A stretch of 8,086 nucleotides of DNA from Sideroxydans sp. GTDB lineage: Bacteria; Pseudomonadota; Gammaproteobacteria; Burkholderiales; Gallionellaceae. A model generated the notes under the pieces. That model worked only from the letters and a program-made list of their open reading frames with translations. It was not told the origin of the DNA and searched no databases. Of this stretch, positions 1 to 6,984 are shown piece after piece (position 1 is the first letter of the stretch; each line of letters begins with the position of its first letter). Location: positions 1 through 8,086 of the forward strand of contig JAGVFD010000234.1 in assembly GCA_020057805.1 (NCBI GenBank), read 5' to 3'. A program made the position numbers and the translations under genes.

Positions 1-1437
1 CGCCGCGCCGTATTGGCGCACCAGCGTGGCGTACTTGATGAAGTGGGCTTCGCCCTCTTTGAGCGAGATGGAGTTGACGATGCTCTTGCCCTGCACGCAC
101 TTAAGCCCCGCTTCGATGATGCTCCACTTGGAGGAGTCGATCATCAACGGCACTTTGGAGATGTCCGGTTCGGAGGCGATGAGGTTGAGGAACTTCACCA
201 TCGCGGCTTCGCCATCCAACATGGCTTCGTCCATGTTGACGTCGATTACTTGCGCGCCGGTTTCCACCTGTTGCTTGGCGACTTCCAAGGCATCGTCGTA
301 TTTGCCTTCCAACACCAAGCGTTTGAACTTGGCCGAGCCGGTCACGTTGGCTCGCTCGCCCACGTTGACGAAGAGCGAACCTTCGCCGATGTTGAACGGC
401 TCTAATCCAGACAAGCGACATTCGACCAGATTGCTCGGGATCTTGCGCGGCGGAATGTCTTTGACGACTTCCGCGATAGCTTTGATGAACGCAGGCGACG
501 TGCCGCAGCAACCACCGATGATGTTGAGGAAACCGCTGCTCGCCCACTCTTTGATATGGCCGGACATGTTCTCTGGCGTGTCGTCGTAGCCGGTCTCTGC
601 CAAGGGATTAGGCAAACCCGCGTTGGGGTGCGCGCTCACGTAGCAGTTGGCGACGCGCGACATCTCTTGCACGTATTGGCGTAACTCTTCCGCACCCAGC
701 GCGCAGTTAAGGCCGATGGAAATGGGGTTGGCGTGTGCCAGCGAATTGTAAAAAGCCTCGGTGACTTGCCCCGTGAGCGTGCGTCCCGAGGCATCGGTGA
801 TGGTGCCTGAGATCATGATGGGCAATTCTGTGCCGCGTTCCGCAAAGACCGACTTCACCGCGAAGATTGCAGCTTTGGCGTTCAGTGTGTCGAAGATGGT
901 CTCAATGAGGATGAGGTCGGAACCGCCATCCATCAGGCCGCGCGTGGCATCAGAATAATCCGCCACCAATTTATCAAACGTGATGTTGCGCGCCGAGGGA
1001 TCGTTCACATCGGGCGAGATGGTCGCAGTCTTATCGGTAGGGCCAAGCACGCCAGCAACGAAGCGAGGTTTGTCAGCCGTGGCGTATTGGTCGCAAGCCT
1101 CACGCGCGACGCGCGCACCGGCGACATTCAACTCGTAATTGAGTGATTCCATGCCGTAGGCTTTCAGCGTCGTCGCGTTCGCGCCGAAAGTGTTGGTCTC
1201 GATGATGTCCGCGCCCGCTTCCAGATATTCGCAGTGGATGGCTTTGATGACTTCCGGCTTGGTGATGACCAGCAGGTCGTTGTTGCCCTTGAGGTCGCGA
1301 TGCCAATCGGCAAAACGTGAGCCGCGATAGTCCTTCTCGCCCAGCTTGTAACGCTGGATCATGGTGCCCATCGCACCGTCGAGGATGAGGATGCGTTGTT
1401 TGAGAAGTTGTTCGAAGCGGGATGGTTTTTTGTTCAT
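1..1437 (-). CDS. metH: Cobalamin-dependent methionine synthase MetH, N-terminal 479 residues (3' end outside window)
   Basis: MetH transfers a methyl group from 5-methyltetrahydrofolate via cobalamin to homocysteine, making methionine in the cytoplasm. The frame is open without interruption from ATG at 1437 to the window edge. Residues ~10-330 form the homocysteine-binding barrel, with DGAMGTMIQ near the N-terminus. The zinc-ligand cysteines are visible: C245 in GLNCALG and C310/C311 in GGCCGTSP. The pterin-binding domain starts near residue 357 with [16 protein letters not shown], and the visible part ends at RQYGAA. The rest of that domain and the cobalamin and activation domains lie beyond the edge. 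The family is usually about 1,200 residues. The start fits the E. coli protein's N-terminus, but no Shine-Dalgarno sequence precedes it. ccdB ends 23 nt upstream on the same strand, so metH may be read from the ccd promoter or from a weak promoter inside ccdB. No cobalamin riboswitch is visible upstream. Confidence 0.97.
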   Translation of the reverse strand, partial: MNKKPSRFEQLLKQRILILDGAMGTMIQRYKLGEKDYRGSRFADWHRDLKGNNDLLVITKPEVIKAIHCEYLEAGADIIETNTFGANATTLKAYGMESLNYELNVAGARVAREACDQYATADKPRFVAGVLGPTDKTATISPDVNDPSARNITFDKLVADYSDATRGLMDGGSDLILIETIFDTLNAKAAIFAVKSVFAERGTELPIMISGTITDASGRTLTGQVTEAFYNSLAHANPISIGLNCALGAEELRQYVQEMSRVANCYVSAHPNAGLPNPLAETGYDDTPENMSGHIKEWASSGFLNIIGGCCGTSPAFIKAIAEVVKDIPPRKIPSNLVECRLSGLEPFNIGEGSLFVNVGERANVTGSAKFKRLVLEGKYDDALEVAKQQVETGAQVIDVNMDEAMLDGEAAMVKFLNLIASEPDISKVPLMIDSSKWSIIEAGLKCVQGKSIVNSISLKEGEAHFIKYATLVRQYGAA

Positions 1438-1457
1438 GGTATGAATCGAGTAAATGG

Positions 1458-1486
1458 CATTTAGATGCCGGTAAAAAGTAGGTCAA
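1458..1486 (-). promoter_or_regulatory. Weak candidate internal promoter for metH
   Basis: On the minus strand TTGACC (1486-1481) is followed after 17 nt by TAAATG (1463-1458). The -35 box is good and the -10 box poor (3 of 6 matches). It lies across the last codons and stop of ccdB. A short stem, GGCAT/ATGCC with a 4-nt loop (1456-1469), overlaps it. This is the only promoter-like sequence seen close to the metH start, and it could be chance. Confidence 0.2.
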
Positions 1487-1775
1487 GCGCTGCGATGATC
1501 TCATCGCCCTTGGTTTTTAATGAAGTGACTTTCGCGCCAAAGGTGCGTAGCGGCAGACCTGCCAACTCACCTGTGGACATAACAACGGACACCCCTTTTA
1601 TTTTGAATGCAGGACAAAAATGTTTGGCCGTGCCCCCCGCAGCACTCGCCAACACCAGTGGCACAACCACGCGGGTCGCCAAGGCATCTAACAAATCAGC
1701 CTGCACATCTAGCAGGTAAGGAATACTCTCGCAGGTCGCAGGATTGAGATTTTCATACACATCGAACTGCGCCAT
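1461..1775 (-). CDS. ccdB: CcdB-family toxin (DNA gyrase poison)
   Basis: This 104-residue protein matches the CcdB family in length and sequence: an N-terminal [10 protein letters not shown] strand, then [21 protein letters not shown] (residues 20-40), which is the family's most recognisable block, and a C-terminal helix ending in LLFTGI. CcdB binds GyrA and traps gyrase on cleaved DNA unless neutralised by CcdA. The last residues matter for gyrase contact: the F-plasmid protein ends WGI, whereas this one ends TGI, an ending I recall from the Vibrio fischeri homologue. It could therefore still be active. The ATG overlaps the ccdA stop by one base (TGATG) and has GGAG (1785-1782) six bases upstream, typical of a coupled antitoxin-first operon. 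No frameshift or truncation is seen. Activity cannot be judged from sequence. Confidence 0.93.
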   Translation of the reverse strand: MAQFDVYENLNPATCESIPYLLDVQADLLDALATRVVVPLVLASAAGGTAKHFCPAFKIKGVSVVMSTGELAGLPLRTFGAKVTSLKTKGDEIIAALDLLFTGI

Positions 1776-2023
1776 CAGAATCTCCGCAACCCTTCGCTGA
1801 ACACGCCTTCTTTTTCAATGCGCTTGTTATAGGCGGCAATGAATTCAGCATTCTCAGCCCGCCATTTTTGCTCCTTGGCCTTGCGCACCAACTCCGACAA
1901 ATAGCCCTCAACCTGTTGTGACAGATTGATGTTCAGCTCTTTAGCTTGGCGCAATAAATCAGAATTGATGCTGAGGTTGGTCGCCTTTTTAGGTGCAGAC
2001 GCATCGAAGTGCAGGGTGGACAT
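1775..2023 (-). CDS. ccdA: CcdA-family antitoxin
   Basis: This 82-residue antitoxin is encoded directly before ccdB. Residues ~12-45 (ATNLSINSDLLRQAKELNIN onward) fit a ribbon-helix-helix DNA-binding domain. Residues ~46-82 carry the CcdA toxin-binding pattern: RKAKEQKW, W54, an AEN motif at 57-58, then IEKEGVF and a basic/aromatic end. CcdA wraps around CcdB to neutralise it, and the CcdA-CcdB complex represses its own promoter. The start at 2023 is chosen over an ATG at 2074, which would add 17 residues. It has a consensus GGAGGT five to six bases upstream, and the longer version would place the operator and -10 box inside the coding sequence. Translation of ccdB is probably coupled through the TGATG overlap. 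Confidence 0.93.
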   Translation of the reverse strand: MSTLHFDASAPKKATNLSINSDLLRQAKELNINLSQQVEGYLSELVRKAKEQKWRAENAEFIAAYNKRIEKEGVFSEGLRRF

Positions 2024-2027
2024 GATG

Positions 2028-2033
2028 ACCTCC
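2028..2033 (-). promoter_or_regulatory. Ribosome binding site of ccdA
   Basis: GGAGGT on the minus strand is a near-perfect anti-Shine-Dalgarno match, placed about five bases before ATG at 2023. It decides the 82-residue start of ccdA over the longer upstream ATG. Confidence 0.85.
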
Positions 2034-2039
2034 ATGAAT

Positions 2040-2062
2040 GATGCGCATATTATATGCGCATC
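2040..2062. repeat. Perfect 23-bp palindrome, probable CcdA/CcdAB operator
   Basis: The arms GATGCGCATAT (2040-2050) and ATATGCGCATC (2052-2062) are exact reverse complements around one central T at 2051. The site lies just upstream of the ccdA ribosome binding site and contains the -10 box at its centre. Ribbon-helix-helix antitoxins bind palindromes as paired dimers, and ccd operons are autorepressed by the CcdA-CcdB complex. This is therefore the expected operator. Binding is inferred. Confidence 0.8.
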
Positions 2063-2078
2063 CCCAAGCGCCAATCAA
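2049..2078 (-). promoter_or_regulatory. Sigma70-type promoter of ccdAB
   Basis: On the minus strand TTGATT (2078-2073), an 18-nt spacer and a perfect TATAAT (2054-2049) are present. The -10 sits at the centre of the palindrome, so a bound repressor would directly block polymerase. The start point is predicted near 2042, giving a leader of about 20 nt before ccdA. The same promoter may also drive metH. Confidence 0.75.
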
Positions 2079-2153
2079 TGCAGGCAGTCTTTGCTGTGAA
2101 ATTCTTAAGCTAGTGCAGCTCACTTTACCCTGCATCATGCAAGGCCATCAGCC

Positions 2154-2291
2154 CAGTTCTTCAATCTGTCTGGTCACGGCCATTTTGATATGGCTTCGTG
2201 TGACCGTTACTTCTCTGGAAAATTGGAGGGTTTTGATTACCCAGAAGAAGCCATCAAGGCATCGTTAGCGCATCTGCCCAAGGTGGGATAA
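2154..2291 (+). pseudogene. C-terminal remnant of a TrpB-like PLP-dependent enzyme
   Basis: The plus strand reads QFFNLSGHGHFDMA, then SCDRYFSGKLEGFDYPEEAI, then KASLAHLPKVG and a TAA at 2289-2291. This is the typical end of the tryptophan-synthase-beta-like (TrpB2/TrpB-related) family: the FNLSGHGHFDM block, a GKLE-(x)n-YPEEAI stretch and a LAHLPKV tail. The intact enzyme is about 450 residues, so only its last ~45 codons remain. Reading upstream in this frame meets TAA at 2106-2108 with no start codon, and sequence before ~2138 shows no family resemblance in any frame. A cysteine replaces the usual tyrosine in the MAxYD motif, consistent with drift. An intrinsic terminator follows 17 nt after the stop. 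The stretch 2063-2153, between this remnant and the ccd operator, holds the ccd -35 box and otherwise nothing I recognise. Confidence 0.8.
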
Positions 2292-2308
2292 GTAATCGTA
2301 GGAAGGGG

Positions 2309-2337
2309 ACGGGCAGCAAACAGGCTGCCCGTTTTTT
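2309..2337 (+). terminator. Rho-independent terminator after the TrpB-like remnant
   Basis: A perfect 9-bp GC-rich stem, ACGGGCAGC (2309-2317) and GCTGCCCGT (2324-2332), encloses a 6-nt loop and is followed on the plus strand by a run of T to 2337. In the minus direction no T run follows the stem, so it is mainly a plus-strand terminator. The psiE-like stop codon (2338-2336) lies in the T run. The two transcription units converge here. Confidence 0.9.
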
Positions 2338-2803
2338 ACGGCTTTTCTTCAACGGTATTTTGCGTATCGCTTTGCTGTTCAGAACTCACCAACTTGTACA
2401 CCACACCAATCACTAGTAGCGCCACCAACAACAATCCGTAATGAATAGGATTGAAATTTGCCGCTTCACCCCCCGGCGTACTGATCACCTGCACGGGTTG
2501 CACAATCATCTCTCGAATGACCGAGATCATGGCAACTTCAACGAACACGCGCACATAGATACGCCCTGTTTGTAAATAACTCATCTCCGCAGAAATGAGT
2601 GTCGAGAGCGTCCACAAGATGAACAGCGAACCTAGCGCATGAAAAAATCCGTTCGCGGCGTTGCCGGCCTGCCATGCTTCTGCCGCTTTCAATCCAAAGT
2701 CCCAGATCACCATCACACAGGCGACACCGAGCGCCAACGCAAGCAACACGTGAATGAGCTGATTGAAGTTCTTCATGCTGGTAATCAATTTTTTCTCAAA
2801 CAT
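2336..2803 (-). CDS. PsiE-family inner-membrane protein
   Basis: This 155-residue protein has four predicted membrane helices (about 16-35, 53-73, 86-103 and 120-139). The third helix carries the PsiE-family signature region VFVEVAMISVIREMIV. PsiE was named in E. coli as phosphate-starvation-inducible; its biochemical function is not established. ATG at 2803 is preferred over one at 2839: AGGAAG lies at 2813-2808 at good spacing, whereas the longer form would overlap the kinase gene by 28 bases. It begins 8 nt after the kinase stop and so is the last gene of the operon. The charged C-terminal tail (residues ~140-155) is not helical membrane sequence. Its place behind a PhnD-type sensor kinase suggests a link to phosphate or phosphonate-like sensing, but that is inference from context. 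Confidence 0.85.
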   Translation of the reverse strand: MFEKKLITSMKNFNQLIHVLLALALGVACVMVIWDFGLKAAEAWQAGNAANGFFHALGSLFILWTLSTLISAEMSYLQTGRIYVRVFVEVAMISVIREMIVQPVQVISTPGGEAANFNPIHYGLLLVALLVIGVVYKLVSSEQQSDTQNTVEEKP

Positions 2804-2811
2804 ATCTCTTC

Positions 2812-5800
2812 CTAATTTAGCAGTGGTGGGTTTATCCATTTGTGCAGCATCTCGTTCAACTCGGCCAATTCAGTCGGCTTGGTCATTAGGTCATCCATGC
2901 CAGCCTCATGGCAACGCACCTCTTCATCGGCCAAAACGTTAGCAGTCCAAGCGATGATGGGAACACGCTGACGCCCATCGTGTTTTTCCATCTCGCGGAT
3001 ACTGCGGGTTAGCTCGTAACCGTCCATTTCTGGCATGTGGCAGTCGGTGATGATGGCGTCGAATTGACCGGCCCACCACAACGATAAGGCCACAATTCCA
3101 GAGGGCGCTACTTCTACCTGTAGTCCGAGTTGCTTCAGTTGTTTTTTGAGCAAGGCGCGATTCACCGGATGGTCATCCACCACTAACACGGACACCTGTT
3201 TGTCGTTACCGCCCCACTCTTTGAGCGCCTGCTGTTTAAGCCCATCCCCTCGGACTTGTTGCAATTGCAAACTTTGTTGCTCCTCTGCGCTGGCCACCCT
3301 TAAATCAAGTGTTAGGCTGAAGGTGGATCCGAACCCCGGCGTACTTTCCACGCTGATATCGCCGTCCATCATATCGGCCAATCTACGGCAGATAGACAAG
3401 CCCAAGCCGGTTCCGCCATACATGCGCGCGGTATTGGCATTAGCCTGTTCATAGAGTTGGAACAAGCGCGTCAGATGTTCTGGGTCAATACCGATGCCGT
3501 TGTCCTTGACATTGAGTTTCACGGTCTCGTAGCCATCATGTTTTCCCATCAATTGCACACTGATTTCGACCGTGCCTTGTTGGGAGAACTTAATGGCGTT
3601 GCTGGTGAAATTGTTCAGTATCTGCGAGACGCGCAGCGCATCAAAGTGATGAGCCCTACCTAGTCTGTCATCGACATGCTGGCGCAATTGAATGCCTTGC
3701 GCGCTGGCAAGCTGGGCGTAGGTGGACACCACATCTTTAAGTAATTGAGAAATGCGGGCGGTTTGCGGAGACAGCACCAATTTACCGGCTTCAATTTTGG
3801 ACCAATCGAGGATGTCATCCACAATGCGCAACAGACTTTTGCCCGAACTCTGCGCGATGTTCAACATTTCGCTTTGTTCATCGTTCAGCTTGGACAAACC
3901 GAGTATTTCCATCATGCCGAGCAAGCCGCCCAATGGGGTGCGAATCTCGTGACTCATGGTGGCTAGGAATGAATCTTTGGCTTTGTTGGCATGCAGCAAT
4001 TGAGCGGTGCGTTCAGCCACGCGCTGTTCGAGTTTTGTGTTGAGAGTGCGGATTTCATCTTCGGCTTTTTTGCGGTCGGTGATGTCTCGTGACAATACAA
4101 TATAGCGCTTGGTAGCGCCGTCTTTGCCTGCTCTGGGGGCAACCGACAATTCGAACCAGCAGACACCTTGGGGCAGCTTGAGATGGATGACCCAGTCTCG
4201 GGAATAGCCCGTTTTTTCCGCGTCTTGGATGGCACACATTACGGTATGTGCAGCTTCGGGTGGAAGCATCTCGCTCACGTTATGTCCAAGTAATAATTCT
4301 TTTTGCGCGATAAGCAACTCGGAATTACGTGTCCAAACGTTGAGATATTTTCCCTCCCGACTTATATCGAACAACATATCTGGAATGGCCTGCAAGGTCG
4401 CCGTCATGTCCGCATTTAATTCGTACAACTTATGTTCGGACGCTTTGCGGTCAGTGATGTCCTCTGCGATACCTAACAAATACTGGGGTTCTCCCTGTGT
4501 GTTACGCAGGGCTAATTTTTTGGTATGAAAGATGCGTGTGCCGAGGGCAGTCTCGATGTGTTCTTCCGCAATCTCCACCATGCCATTTTGTTGCAATACC
4601 TCACGCTCGTTACGGGTGGTGATTTCTGCTGCCTGTTGCGACATGAGATCGAAATTATTCCGCCCCAAAAATTCATCGCGTTGATGACCCAGCATAAGTT
4701 CGCCGCTACGGTTAATTAATTTGTAGCGCAAATTGTCAGCATGCTTAAGAAAGATGGTGACAGGGATGTTGTTGATGATGCTGTCCAGTAAGGTGTTTTT
4801 CTCTGTCAGCAGATGAGCTTGTTTCAGTACCAGCGTTCTTTCCGCTTTAAGCCGTCGGTTTGCGCGCAACAGCTTGATGCCGAGTAATAAGATTGAAACA
4901 GCAACGGTCAGTGCCAAAAGTAACTGCCAACGGTATTGCCGCAGCACGTCCCAAACACTGAACGTTGGTACAACATCAAATGGCGGCATGCGCAATTTAC
5001 GCAGTACGTTTTCTACTGAAGAATAATCTGCTGGCACATCAAAGCCGTGAATGTGCAGCGCTTGAGTTAGCTTTTTATTTTCATTGAGTGAGAGCAGATG
5101 AGCAGCAACGTAGCGCTTTAAGTTTTTATCAGTTTGCGGCAGTGCAGCCAAAGGCCACTCTGGATAAAGCCGGGTGGAGACGCGTAGCGGGAAGCCGGGT
5201 AAATTCTGTTGGTTGATGATGCTAATTTCCGCAAGATTCAGCTTGCCTTCGCGTGCCAAGCTTTCAAGAATGCCCGAACGCACAAAGCCAACATCGGCGC
5301 GCTGCGTAAGCACGTCCTCGATGACATTGTCATGCGGCATATTGGATTCCAACAGTTTGAAATCTTTACGGCTGATTCCTATCTCGGCTAGCTCATAAAT
5401 TTGCAAGGCGTAACCGCCGAGTGAGTCGATGGACGTGGCAGCTACCGTTTTGCCGCGCACATCCTGCAGATGGTGAATATCGCTACGGTCGGCACGGATG
5501 AAAATGACGCCGCCCATGGCATTGATGTTCTGCCCTTGTTCCAAATTGGATAGCGTAACGAGAGGGGCAGAAAGGCCAAACAAGCGCGACATCAATAGGT
5601 AATTGCCAGGGTTGGTCAGAACGAAGTCGACTTGGTGCGAGCTGGTCGCAGTTTGTAGCTGCGCAAAATCGTAGGCTTCAATCACAAAGTGATAGCCCTT
5701 AATGGATTGATTGAGTGAGTCCGCCAGCGGTGCCCACTGCGCTTGTACCATCGCCGTGGGGCGATAAGCGAGGATGCCGATTTTGACTTCTTCTTGTGCC

Positions 5801-5865
5801 AACAGCGGGGCTGTTGTTAAGCATAACAAGCAGGTGAAAAGCAAACGCAGGCGATGTTTAGTCAT
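2812..5865 (-). CDS. Hybrid sensor histidine kinase with PhnD-like periplasmic domain, two PAS domains and receiver
   Basis: This 1017-residue inner-membrane sensor has the following order. A signal peptide covers residues 1-23 (cleavage near LLAQ). A PhnD-type phosphate/phosphonate solute-binding domain covers ~27-290, opening VKIGILAYRP. One membrane helix lies at ~313-333, followed by a linker coil. PAS1 spans ~356-472 and PAS2 ~484-598, each ending in a DITDRK motif, followed by a coiled coil to ~630. HisKA carries the phospho-accepting H639 in SHEIRTP. The HATPase has the N box N752/N756, the G1 box DNGIGI (788-793) and the G2 box GGTGLGLSI (817-825). The receiver (~890-1008) has D897/D898, phosphoacceptor D941 in TDCHMPEMDG, and K996. 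All catalytic residues are present. Unlike BvgS/EvgS there is no Hpt domain, so phosphate must pass to a separate protein not encoded here. The start overlaps the upstream gene by ATGA, and no Shine-Dalgarno is visible, so translation is probably coupled. The ligand is unknown. Confidence 0.94.
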   Translation of the reverse strand: MTKHRLRLLFTCLLCLTTAPLLAQEEVKIGILAYRPTAMVQAQWAPLADSLNQSIKGYHFVIEAYDFAQLQTATSSHQVDFVLTNPGNYLLMSRLFGLSAPLVTLSNLEQGQNINAMGGVIFIRADRSDIHHLQDVRGKTVAATSIDSLGGYALQIYELAEIGISRKDFKLLESNMPHDNVIEDVLTQRADVGFVRSGILESLAREGKLNLAEISIINQQNLPGFPLRVSTRLYPEWPLAALPQTDKNLKRYVAAHLLSLNENKKLTQALHIHGFDVPADYSSVENVLRKLRMPPFDVVPTFSVWDVLRQYRWQLLLALTVAVSILLLGIKLLRANRRLKAERTLVLKQAHLLTEKNTLLDSIINNIPVTIFLKHADNLRYKLINRSGELMLGHQRDEFLGRNNFDLMSQQAAEITTRNEREVLQQNGMVEIAEEHIETALGTRIFHTKKLALRNTQGEPQYLLGIAEDITDRKASEHKLYELNADMTATLQAIPDMLFDISREGKYLNVWTRNSELLIAQKELLLGHNVSEMLPPEAAHTVMCAIQDAEKTGYSRDWVIHLKLPQGVCWFELSVAPRAGKDGATKRYIVLSRDITDRKKAEDEIRTLNTKLEQRVAERTAQLLHANKAKDSFLATMSHEIRTPLGGLLGMMEILGLSKLNDEQSEMLNIAQSSGKSLLRIVDDILDWSKIEAGKLVLSPQTARISQLLKDVVSTYAQLASAQGIQLRQHVDDRLGRAHHFDALRVSQILNNFTSNAIKFSQQGTVEISVQLMGKHDGYETVKLNVKDNGIGIDPEHLTRLFQLYEQANANTARMYGGTGLGLSICRRLADMMDGDISVESTPGFGSTFSLTLDLRVASAEEQQSLQLQQVRGDGLKQQALKEWGGNDKQVSVLVVDDHPVNRALLKKQLKQLGLQVEVAPSGIVALSLWWAGQFDAIITDCHMPEMDGYELTRSIREMEKHDGRQRVPIIAWTANVLADEEVRCHEAGMDDLMTKPTELAELNEMLHKWINPPLLN

Positions 5866-6842
5866 GCGTCTACATCATGCAAAAAGTTATGCTGCAATAG
5901 GTCGTTAAGGTTGGCCGGCTGTTGCAAAATACCTGCTTTGAGCAATGTGTCGGCAACGGTGCGTGCGCTCTTTAGCAACACAGGGGTGTCGGTGTTAAGC
6001 AAGCGCAAGTTGTAATCGAGATCGGGCAACACCAAGCCTTTGAAACTGGACATCACTTCGTCAGGCGGAAGGTTTAGGCGAGGCGCCATGCGATAGGCGG
6101 CATCTTCTGGATTAGTGTGAATATGTTTGAGTGCTTTTAGATGTGCGGCAATTAAATGATGCAACGCACCTTCGTGGGATTTGCCTAGCATCGCGGGGTG
6201 GACAGCAATGACATCGAAAATAAGTTCGGGAATTTGGCGGCTATCGAACAAGACTTGACCGCCTAGTTTTTTAATCTGCCCCGAGCCAGGTTCAAAGCTG
6301 ATGGCAGCATCAATTTCTCCGCGTTGCCAAGCAGCGGCATGTTGGTCCACGGTGAGTGAAATTGGCCGCATGTCATCGCGTTGAATTCCAGCTGCAAGCA
6401 ACACTTCAAACAGCATTAATGCACCCAATGCGCCATCTTCCACAGCGATGCGTTTGCCTTTGAGATCGCCTAGCGTTTTGATGGGGGGTTTGACTAGCAG
6501 CATATCGGCCCCAGCAGAGATGTCGCACACCAGAACGACCACGAGTGGAATGCCAAATTCGCGTATGCGTAGCACCTCATCTAAAGTCAAACCCGCGCCG
6601 CCGATTTTCCCCTGTTTCAACAATTCGATGGATTCAGTGGCCGAATGCGTTTCAATCAGTGTGACTTGTTTTTCATCCAACCAACCCAAGGAGCGAGCTA
6701 ATGACAGTGGTTCATAGCCCGGCCAATTATGGGTGGCGATGGAAATGGGTTGAGCTTTAGGCAGGCAACCGCTTAATAGTTGCACGCAGGCAACACCACC
6801 CAGCAAAGCCAAGAAATGGCGGCGCGAAAGAGAGTTGTCCAT
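5862..6842 (-). CDS. Lipoprotein solute-binding protein, NMT1/TauA/SsuA-like, with twin-arginine-type signal
   Basis: This 326-residue periplasmic binding protein begins MDNSLSRRHFLALLGG. SRRHFL (6-11) fits a twin-arginine motif, followed by a hydrophobic stretch and the lipobox LLSGC with C26 as the lipidation site. Mature sequence opens ISIATHNWPGYEPLSLARSLGWL, typical of NMT1-like binding proteins. TLDEVLRIREFGIP and the ISAGADMLLVK region belong to a subfamily I associate with signalling genes rather than transporters. The frame is open to an ATG at 6977, but the extra 45 residues are hydrophilic and would bury the signal peptide, so ATG at 6842 is chosen despite lacking a clear Shine-Dalgarno. 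A GTG at 6854 is also possible. It overlaps the kinase start by ATGA and has no permease or ATPase partner in the window. It may deliver a ligand to the kinase sensor domain, which is a guess from context. Confidence 0.88.
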   Translation of the reverse strand: MDNSLSRRHFLALLGGVACVQLLSGCLPKAQPISIATHNWPGYEPLSLARSLGWLDEKQVTLIETHSATESIELLKQGKIGGAGLTLDEVLRIREFGIPLVVVLVCDISAGADMLLVKPPIKTLGDLKGKRIAVEDGALGALMLFEVLLAAGIQRDDMRPISLTVDQHAAAWQRGEIDAAISFEPGSGQIKKLGGQVLFDSRQIPELIFDVIAVHPAMLGKSHEGALHHLIAAHLKALKHIHTNPEDAAYRMAPRLNLPPDEVMSSFKGLVLPDLDYNLRLLNTDTPVLLKSARTVADTLLKAGILQQPANLNDLLQHNFLHDVDA

Positions 6843-6872
6843 TTGCAAAGTCACAGTGATGGGTGGGCGGTG

Positions 6873-6901
6873 ATTATGATTTGCCGCAGTATGACAAGCA
6901 A
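6873..6901 (-). promoter_or_regulatory. Candidate sigma70 promoter of the solute-binding protein/kinase/PsiE operon
   Basis: On the minus strand TTGCTT (6901-6896), 17 nt and CATAAT (6878-6873, five of six consensus) lie in the 159-nt spacer before the operon. The predicted start near 6866 gives a leader of about 24 nt to ATG at 6842, which supports that start. No Pho-box-like repeat was recognised in the spacer. Confidence 0.45.
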
Positions 6902-6984
6902 GAAAACCTTTGCCGTCTTGATGGGTGGCGGGAATGCTGCGTGAATAGCTCCTCCAATTCCCATAGATGAACATCACGCGCCAT

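Noticed and set aside
26..589. Long plus-strand open frame (187 codons) opposite metH
   Set aside because: It is antisense to the well-conserved metH reading frame, has no family resemblance, and arises from the GC-rich codon pattern of metH.
1438..1460. Possible cobalamin riboswitch or leader for metH
   Set aside because: Only 23 nt separate ccdB and metH, far too short, and no B12-box-like sequence was seen there or upstream of ccdA.
1100..1504. Minus-strand open frame of 134 codons spanning the ccdB-metH junction
   Set aside because: It is out of frame with both recognised genes, low in recognisable motifs and rich in arginine, histidine and serine as expected from a shifted frame.
2024..2074. 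N-terminal extension of CcdA to ATG 2074
   Set aside because: It would translate the -10 box and operator; the ATG at 2023 has a consensus ribosome binding site and gives the usual family length.
2038..2268. Plus-strand open frame of 76 codons through the operator and TrpB-like remnant
   Set aside because: It starts inside the ccd control region and reads the remnant in the wrong frame; the family match is in the frame ending at 2291.
6843..6977. N-terminal extension of the solute-binding protein to ATG 6977
   Set aside because: The extra 45 residues are hydrophilic and would place the twin-arginine lipoprotein signal internally.
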